Source: Alphaproteobacteria bacterium (GTDB lineage Bacteria > Pseudomonadota > Alphaproteobacteria > Sphingomonadales > Sphingomonadaceae). Taken from it: a DNA stretch of 11,426 nucleotides. Every line of letters begins with the position of its first letter. Positions within the stretch are counted from its first letter, which is position 1. The position numbers were made by a program, and so were the translations under genes. This document shows, one piece after another, positions 6,767-11,426 of the stretch. Where the stretch lies: positions 18,509 through 29,934 of the forward strand of contig VBAE01000088.1 in the NCBI GenBank assembly GCA_005882415.1, given 5' to 3'. The notes under the pieces are model-generated. The model saw only the letters and a list, made by a program, of their open reading frames with translations. It had not been told where the DNA came from and did no database searches.

Positions 6767-7641
6767 CAGGCGGCCTCGGCGGCGGGAAGCCACCCCTCGC
6801 GCACCGCTTTCGCTTTACCGAGCTCCCCGAGCAGGTCCGGCCAGGCCGGGATGTTGGAGTCCCATTCGAGCAGCGTCGAGACTCCGCCGGTCCGCTCCTG
6901 CGCGAGCCGGTAGAGCGCCCACACCTCGTCGCGCACCGGGCTGTCGTGCGTGTCCATGAAATGGGTGAGGCAGTCGGTCGGCCCGGCGACGTGGATCTGG
7001 ACGACATGATCGGCCGGGATCGCCTCGATATAGGCGACGGGGTCGAAGCCGTGGTTGACCGAGCTTACCCAGACATTGTTGACGTCGAGCAGCAGGCCGC
7101 AGCCGGACTCCTCAGCCATCCGCGCGATATATTCCCACTCCGGCATCTGATCGGCGCGGAATTGGAGGTAGGAACTTGGATTTTCGAGCACGATAAGCCG
7201 GCCGAGCCGGTCCTGAACCTCTCCGATCCGTCCCACGACATGAGCAAGGCTTGTTTCGCTGAGCGGCATCGGCAGCAGATCGTGCGTGTTGAAGCCGGCA
7301 ATGCCGGTCCAGCACAGATGATCCGAGATCCAGGCGGGCTTCACCCGCTCGGCCAGCGCGGCGAGCTGGTCGAGATAGGAAAGGTCGAGCGGTTCGGCCG
7401 ATCCGATCGACAGCGAGACGCCGTGCATCACCACCGGCCGGTGCGCCGCCACCCGCTCCAGCACATGCGCCGCCCAGCCGTGATGGCCGATATAATTCTC
7501 GCTGATCACCTCGAACCAGTCGACGCCCCATTGCTCGGGCGGGGTCGCCATCAGGTGCGCGCAATGCGGGTCGCGAAGCCCCACCCCGTCGCCGAGGTGG
7601 GGCAGGCCCAGCCGAGGCTGTCGCGGCGCCGACGCCGTCAT
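6766..7641 (-). CDS. MNIO (DUF692) family multinuclear non-heme iron oxidative enzyme, BufB/HvfB-like
   Basis: A 291-residue TIM-barrel enzyme of the DUF692 family, now called MNIO. Members use two or three iron ions and O2 to remodel peptide residues, most often cysteines (for example oxazolone-thioamide in methanobactin by MbnB, or thiooxazole-type groups in bufferins). The full set of family motifs is present: GVGLRDPH (His26), DWFEVISENY (41-50), VVMHGVSLSIGS (His73), SDHLCW (Asp107, His108), HDLLPMPLSE, IVLENPSSYLQF (Glu153), LLLDVNNVWVS (Asp186, Asn188), QIHVAG (His217), MDTHD (Asp230, His232) and LLEWDSNIP (Glu259). Metal-ligand residues therefore appear intact. The start overlaps the ferritin-like gene's stop and the end overlaps the DUF2063 start (both TGATG), so translation is probably coupled. 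The substrate is not known; the cysteine tail of the upstream protein is the obvious candidate. Confidence 0.93.
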   Translation of the reverse strand: MTASAPRQPRLGLPHLGDGVGLRDPHCAHLMATPPEQWGVDWFEVISENYIGHHGWAAHVLERVAAHRPVVMHGVSLSIGSAEPLDLSYLDQLAALAERVKPAWISDHLCWTGIAGFNTHDLLPMPLSETSLAHVVGRIGEVQDRLGRLIVLENPSSYLQFRADQMPEWEYIARMAEESGCGLLLDVNNVWVSSVNHGFDPVAYIEAIPADHVVQIHVAGPTDCLTHFMDTHDSPVRDEVWALYRLAQERTGGVSTLLEWDSNIPAWPDLLGELGKAKAVREGWLPAAEAA

Positions 7642-9695
7642 CAGGTCGAGGGCGGGAAGACGATGCGCAGCGTGCTCGGCGTCGGCATCGTCTCGGGTAC
7701 CTCCACCGGCGGGCTCCGGTTCGCCATCGCCATCTGGAACGCCTTGTAGGCGACCTCGTCGACCTTATCGCCGCCCTTGTAGGTGACGATCCCGGTCTTG
7801 ACGGAGCTGTAGCCGTTGAAGCCGGACGGGTCCGCTACGAAGTCGAAGCCCTGCATTCCCGCGACCGGCTGGCCGTTGGGCGGCGGCGGGTATAGCTGCG
7901 AGGCGGAAATCGGCACCGCGCAGCCGCCGAAGCTTTTGCACTTATTGTCGCCGGGCCCCGAGTAGAGGACCGGTGCGCCGCAGACGCCGCCTACACCGCC
8001 GCCTCCTGCACCGCCGCCGCCAACTCCTTCGCCGGCGGTGCTCGCGGCCGGCGTCGAACAGCTTCCGCCGCCGCCGCCGCTGCAGCTGCCGCCGCCCGTC
8101 ACCTTGTTGACGAAGCCGCAGCCGCCTTCCGCGTGGCAATTGTTCGATCCGATGCAGCTGTGGAAGGTCTGGACGGTGGCGCACGCGTTCACCTGCCCGC
8201 CCTGCTTGATATTGTAGTCGATCGCCTGGCAGCTGTGGGCGAGCGTGTCCTTCGGCATCGGCTCGAGGCCGAGCGAGAGATCGGGCTTGCGTCCCATCGC
8301 GGCCCAGATCGTCGACAGCCGGTTGCCGGTCCCGCCCATTGCCGGGCCGGGGAAGCCGACCGCCGGGTCCTGCCAATAGGCCTCGAGCACGGTCGTAGTG
8401 CCTGCGATCGAGCCGACGCAGGCCTGGCTGAACAAGGTGAAGCTGGAGTCCGCGGCGCCGTTCTCGCTGTAGATCCGGTTCCATGCGTCGGCGAGGTCCT
8501 CCGGCGAGGGCAGGCCGTGCGGGTTCGGCCAGGCGCCCCCCGGCGCATTGGGGGCGATGAAGTCGGCCGCGGTCCAATTGCCGGGCTTGCCGTTCTTCGC
8601 CCATGTCTCGATCTGCGGCAGCATCTCGTTCAGCAGCGTGAACCGCTCATAATGATCGCCTTTGTCATTGTCGGACCGGGCGTTGGCGGCGGCCGATCGA
8701 GGCAGCTTCGTGCCGGCATTGTCGTAGCTGACGTAGAGTTGCTCGAGGTTGGGCTTTACCGACCGATATTCGTCCTTCACCACCTGGAGCAGCGGGTTCG
8801 GCCTGTGAACGAGCTCGCTGCCTTCGCCCTGGTCGGTGATCGCGTCCATCATTCGGCACATCTCGCTGAACGCCGTCTCGGGGCTGCTGAGGTCGAGCGC
8901 CAGCGAGAAGGCGTATTGCGGGAGCTTCGCCGTCTGGTTGAAATGGTCCTTCTGCACCGCCTGCGCGTCGAACACCGCGTTCCACAGCTTGGACCCGTCG
9001 GTATAGGTGACGTGCAGATAGTCGTAATAGCATTGGTACATGTGGCCGATCGTGCCGAAGAGCGGCAGCGGCTGCTGGGCGGTCCAATTGTCGAACGGCA
9101 CGGACGGGAAATATTTGCGTTTCGCCTCCTCGCGGATCGCTTTGCGGGCATCCTCGTCCGGCTGCTCGATGGCCAGGAACAGCGCAAGCCGCTTGTCGTC
9201 GAGCGGGCCGATGTCGACCGGCACGTTGAGCTCGCATTTGTGCGGCTCCTCGAGGAAGGTGTCGCGCAGGTCGATGATGTTGGGGATGACCGAGTTGAAC
9301 TCGCCATAGCATTTCCAGCCATGGTCGCTCGTCTGCAGCGCCGTCGAGGTGAAGGACGGGGAGATGCCGACGGCCGTCGCCATGTTCCCCGCCATCTGGA
9401 GGTGGAGCATTTCCTCGATGAAGATCGAGAAGAGGATGTTGAACGCCTTCTCGGTCGGGGAATTCGGCACGGCGACCGGCCCCGCGCCGGGCCAGATCCA
9501 GCCCTGGTACAGTGCATATTGGTCGTTGATCTCGTGCGTGCCGGCAATCGAGTAGAGGCTCGTCATGTAGAGCGGGATGGTGAACAGCTCGACGTCGACG
9601 GCGGCCTGCGCGATCGCGCGCAACGCGGCCATGTCGGTTGCCTTGAACTTGGGGTCGCGTGGTTCGAGGGCGGCGGCGCTGGCGGTCCGGGACAT
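7641..9695 (-). CDS. VioB-type ferritin-like protein with cysteine-rich C-terminal tail, putative MNIO substrate
   Basis: A 684-residue first gene of the operon. Residues about 20-330 resemble the ferritin-like domain also found in VioB (PF12902): AVDVELFTIPLY with Glu36, FSIFIEEMLHLQMAGN with an ExxH pair (Glu95, His98), FLAIEQP with Glu177, GTIGHMY, and AITDQGEGSE. These are candidate metal ligands, inferred from motif position. Residues 330-480 are of unclear function. Residues 489-592 hold ten cysteines (489, 505, 514, 520, 526, 538, 546, 572, 586, 592) within a Gly-rich linker, including HSCIGSNNCHAEGGCGF and a second C-KSFGG-C unit. A 90-residue Pro-containing end closes with LRIVFPPST. 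There is no signal peptide. Start ATG 9695 has AGGAGA 6 bases upstream. The stop overlaps the MNIO gene start. The ferritin-like call is moderately sure; the role as modified substrate is inference. VioB-like catalysis is unproven, and no other violacein genes are nearby. Confidence 0.82.
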   Translation of the reverse strand: MSRTASAAALEPRDPKFKATDMAALRAIAQAAVDVELFTIPLYMTSLYSIAGTHEINDQYALYQGWIWPGAGPVAVPNSPTEKAFNILFSIFIEEMLHLQMAGNMATAVGISPSFTSTALQTSDHGWKCYGEFNSVIPNIIDLRDTFLEEPHKCELNVPVDIGPLDDKRLALFLAIEQPDEDARKAIREEAKRKYFPSVPFDNWTAQQPLPLFGTIGHMYQCYYDYLHVTYTDGSKLWNAVFDAQAVQKDHFNQTAKLPQYAFSLALDLSSPETAFSEMCRMMDAITDQGEGSELVHRPNPLLQVVKDEYRSVKPNLEQLYVSYDNAGTKLPRSAAANARSDNDKGDHYERFTLLNEMLPQIETWAKNGKPGNWTAADFIAPNAPGGAWPNPHGLPSPEDLADAWNRIYSENGAADSSFTLFSQACVGSIAGTTTVLEAYWQDPAVGFPGPAMGGTGNRLSTIWAAMGRKPDLSLGLEPMPKDTLAHSCQAIDYNIKQGGQVNACATVQTFHSCIGSNNCHAEGGCGFVNKVTGGGSCSGGGGGSCSTPAASTAGEGVGGGGAGGGGVGGVCGAPVLYSGPGDNKCKSFGGCAVPISASQLYPPPPNGQPVAGMQGFDFVADPSGFNGYSSVKTGIVTYKGGDKVDEVAYKAFQMAMANRSPPVEVPETMPTPSTLRIVFPPST

Positions 9696-10040
9696 TGCTT
9701 GTCTCCTGTTCCATGTCCGCCGCTGCGAGCCGCGGGCGGATGCGGCCGGAGACGCCGCATGCCGCGGACAGGTCGAGCCTGCCGCAATGCAACCCCCAAT
9801 AGGTTCAGACTATACCTTGCGGAGAGCTAGTCAATATCGCCGATGCTAAGAATCTATGCTGCGATCAATTACTTCGGACGGCCATAAGTAGGGCGAAATT
9901 CTGTAAATATCCGGTCTGCGCCGGCTCTTGACGCACATCGGAAATTTGGAATCGGACGACCTTCACCGAAGGTTCTTGAAAAAGACTCTGGCGATCCTGG
10001 CATTCCGAGCCACCAACCCTGCCGCCGGCCACTGCGTCCG
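9696..10040. other. 345-bp intergenic leader upstream of the MNIO operon
   Basis: No credible gene on either strand. The stretch from about 9795 to 9985 is clearly more AT-rich than its surroundings, as expected for a promoter region. On the minus strand TTGACT (9828-9833) is followed 14 bases on by TATAGT (9808-9813); the individual hexamers are good but the spacing is short for sigma-70. A small hairpin ACCTTC-ACC-GAAGGT lies at 9959-9973. I see no short precursor-peptide gene here. Confidence 0.45.
9702..9707 (-). promoter_or_regulatory. Ribosome-binding site of the ferritin-like/MNIO operon
   Basis: AGGAGA on the minus strand lies 6 bases before ATG 9695 and is the best Shine-Dalgarno sequence in the operon. 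The two downstream genes instead rely on stop/start overlap. It fixes the start of the 684-residue protein. Confidence 0.75.
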
Positions 10041-10742
10041 TCAGCCGGCCTTGCGGCGCTTGGCCTCCGGCGCGATTTCGCGGCGGGGGGGTGAACCTGC
10101 TGCCGGCTCGGGGCCGTGAAGGCTCATCAGCGAGTTCATCAGGCCCTCGTCCGCGCTCGAGCAGATGCCGAGCACCTCGGCCTCGTCGCAGCCCTCGGCG
10201 ACGATGTAGGCGTGGCCCATCTGCGAATCGAGATAGATCGACTCGCCGGCCTCAAGCACTTCGGGTTCGTAGAATTCGGTGTGGATCTCGACCCGCCCCT
10301 TCAGCACGTAGATATATTCCTCGCCCGAATGGCGGACGAGCTCGCCGAACTCCTCCACCGTCTTGGCGCGGATGGTGGTGAGGATGGGGATCATCCGCTT
10401 CCGGCGCAGCTCCGGGCAGAGATAATGATAGTCGTAATTGGGGGTCGTCACCTGGATCGACCGGTCGAGGCTGCCGATGCTCCGCCGCGCCGTCACCGGC
10501 GGCTCCGCGGCGTCGGTCGAATCGGCGAACAGGTCGGACATGCGGATGCCGAGCCGCTGGGTGGCGAGCTGGAGCTTGTCGTAGGTGAGGGTCAGCCGGT
10601 CATGCTCGATCTTGGACAGGGTCGAGACCGGAATGCCGCTCTTGTCGCTCATCTCCTTGAGCGTCCAGCCCTTGCGTGAGCGATAGCTGCGCAGCAGCTT
10701 GCCGAGCGTAGGCTGCACGGCTTCTGGCTTCGACCCGACCAT
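10041..10742 (-). CDS. XRE-family transcriptional regulator with C-terminal cupin domain
   Basis: A 233-residue DNA-binding regulator. Residues about 13-68 form an XRE/Cro-type helix-turn-helix (LGKLLRSYRSRKGWTLKEMS, then SGIPVSTLSKIEHDR). Residues about 135-195 form a small cupin barrel with HSGEEYIYVLKGRVEI (His138, Glu142) and AGESIYLDSQMGHAYI (Gly166, His177). Proteins with this layout sense a small ligand through the cupin and control nearby catabolic, transport or stress genes. The tail is basic and low-complexity (PPRREIAPEAKRRKAG). The start at ATG 10742 gives the expected short N-terminal arm, though the ribosome-binding site is weak. It is divergent from the beta-lactamase-like gene, sharing a 127-base region with a palindrome, and lies 345 bases upstream of the MNIO operon on the same strand. 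Targets and ligand are unknown; self-regulation or control of the hydrolase is inference. Confidence 0.9.
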   Translation of the reverse strand: MVGSKPEAVQPTLGKLLRSYRSRKGWTLKEMSDKSGIPVSTLSKIEHDRLTLTYDKLQLATQRLGIRMSDLFADSTDAAEPPVTARRSIGSLDRSIQVTTPNYDYHYLCPELRRKRMIPILTTIRAKTVEEFGELVRHSGEEYIYVLKGRVEIHTEFYEPEVLEAGESIYLDSQMGHAYIVAEGCDEAEVLGICSSADEGLMNSLMSLHGPEPAAGSPPRREIAPEAKRRKAG

Positions 10743-10769
10743 AAGAATCCCGCGTTTGACTTTTTTCTA

Positions 10770-10790
10770 ATTAGGACCGAATGTCCTGAT
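10770..10790. promoter_or_regulatory. Candidate operator palindrome for the XRE-cupin regulator
   Basis: ATTAGGAC-CGAAT-GTCCTGAT is an inverted repeat with 8-base arms and one mismatch, 28 bases upstream of the regulator's ATG. A perfect palindrome, CCTGATCAGG (10785-10794), overlaps its right arm. TTGACT on the plus strand (10756-10761) may be a -35 box toward the hydrolase gene. Size and location fit a dimeric HTH binding site; binding is untested. Confidence 0.4.
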
Positions 10791-10869
10791 CAGGCTGGTT
10801 TGTACCTGCCATACACAATAGCGGCAGAGAAAGCCCGAGGCAAACGGGCCGGCCGCGAGGGAGAGACGC

Positions 10870-11426
10870 ATGCGGGGATTCAAATATGCGGTGGCGGGTG
10901 CCGCCGCTCTCATCGGCGTTGCGGTCGCGGCGCAGCAGGCGCTGCCGCTCCAGCCGCCCTCCACAGCCACCATGGCGAAGGCGGAGGCGCAGGCCCAGTC
11001 GGCACCGCTGCCGGTGCCGCCGGGCGGAGTCGAGCTGACCGCGCAGGACCTCAACGTCTGGCTCGACGGCTTCATGCCCAACGCGCTGCGCTCCGCCGAC
11101 ATCGCCGGAGCGGTGGTCGCGGTGGTGAAGGACGGCAATGTGATCTCGGCGCGCGGCTTCGGCTATGCGGACGCCGACAAGCGCACCCCTGTGGATCCGG
11201 CCCGCACCCTGTTCCGGCCCGGCTCGGTCTCGAAGCTGATCACCTGGACTGCGGTCATGCAGCAGGTCGAGCAGGGCAAGCTCGACCTCGACGCCGACGT
11301 GAACAAATATCTCGACTTCAAGATTCCGGTGCGCGACGGCAAGCCGGTCACGCTTCGCCAGCTGATGACCCATACGGCCGGGTTCGAGGAAGCTGCGCGG
11401 GAGCTGATCGCGTTCGACACCAAGGG
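10870..11426 (+). CDS. Serine beta-lactamase-like hydrolase, exported, 3'-partial
   Basis: Open from ATG 10870 to the window edge (185 complete codons, no stop). Residues 1-21 look like a Sec signal peptide (MRGFKYAVAG, hydrophobic core, AVAAQQA cleavage region), followed by an Ala/Pro/Gln-rich linker to about residue 52. The beta-lactamase/transpeptidase domain (class C/EstB type) then starts: ADIAGAVVAVVKDGNVISARGFGYAD, the catalytic SxxK motif Ser119-Val-Ser-Lys122 in FRPGSVSKLITW, VEQGKLDLDADVNKYL, and VTLRQLMTHTAGFEE. The later YxN and HxG-type motifs lie beyond the edge, so activity (beta-lactamase, esterase, D-amino peptidase) cannot be decided. GAGGGAGAG just upstream is a good ribosome-binding site. 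Divergent from the XRE-cupin regulator, which may control it. Family call sure; substrate unknown. Confidence 0.88.
   Translation, partial: MRGFKYAVAGAAALIGVAVAAQQALPLQPPSTATMAKAEAQAQSAPLPVPPGGVELTAQDLNVWLDGFMPNALRSADIAGAVVAVVKDGNVISARGFGYADADKRTPVDPARTLFRPGSVSKLITWTAVMQQVEQGKLDLDADVNKYLDFKIPVRDGKPVTLRQLMTHTAGFEEAARELIAFDTK

Noticed and set aside
5938..7749. 603-codon open frame on the plus strand
   Set aside because: Runs opposite the MNIO and DUF2063 genes; very Arg/Pro/Ala-rich with no motif, while the minus-strand genes carry complete family signatures.
7641..9695. VioB itself, i.e. a violacein-type biosynthetic cluster
   Set aside because: Only the ferritin-like domain resembles VioB; the protein is shorter than VioB, has a unique Cys tail, and no vioA, C, D or E genes are present.
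8133..9830. 565-codon open frame on the plus strand
   Set aside because: Antisense of the ferritin-like gene; no recognisable domain and no good ribosome-binding site.
9959..9973. Hairpin ACCTTC-ACC-GAAGGT as a terminator for the XRE-cupin gene
   Set aside because: On the minus strand the T-run comes before the hairpin, not after it, so it does not have intrinsic terminator form.
9928..10119. 63-codon plus-strand frame as a possible missing precursor peptide
   Set aside because: Begins at TTG without a ribosome-binding site, overlaps the XRE-cupin gene in antisense, and has only one cysteine.

Overview
The window is GC-rich DNA with codon use strongly biased to G/C at third positions. Gene content and protein sequences resemble an alphaproteobacterium, most likely a sphingomonad (Sphingomonas or a relative). 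This taxonomic call is inference from recognised proteins, not a database result.

Left part (1-5934, all on the plus strand). It opens inside an RND efflux permease that is broken by an internal out-of-frame deletion near 625-640. Next is an intergenic stretch carrying an inverted pair of 55-nt REP-like palindromic elements. Then come chromosomal housekeeping-type genes: a TspO/MBR membrane protein, a UbiK-type ubiquinone-biosynthesis accessory factor, a YbjN-domain protein, proC (pyrroline-5-carboxylate reductase), ilvE (branched-chain aminotransferase) and a tRNA-Gln(UUG) with encoded CCA.

Middle part (5969-9695, all on the minus strand). This is the most interesting segment: three genes joined by TGATG stop/start overlaps. 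In transcription order they are (a) a 684-residue VioB-type ferritin-like protein with a cysteine-rich, glycine-rich tail, (b) a DUF692/MNIO enzyme (BufB/HvfB-like), and (c) a DUF2063 protein (BufC/HvfC-like). MNIO enzymes with a DUF2063 partner usually modify cysteines in short precursor peptides. Here no short precursor is visible, and the cysteine motifs sit in the tail of the large ferritin-like protein. My reading is a post-translational modification system whose substrate is fused to, or is, a putative metalloenzyme. It has no signal peptide and so is probably cytoplasmic.

Right part (9696-11426). A 345-bp, comparatively AT-rich gap precedes an XRE-family regulator with a C-terminal cupin domain (minus strand). 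Divergent from it is the start of an exported serine beta-lactamase-like hydrolase that runs off the window. The space between these two holds an imperfect palindrome that could be the regulator's operator.
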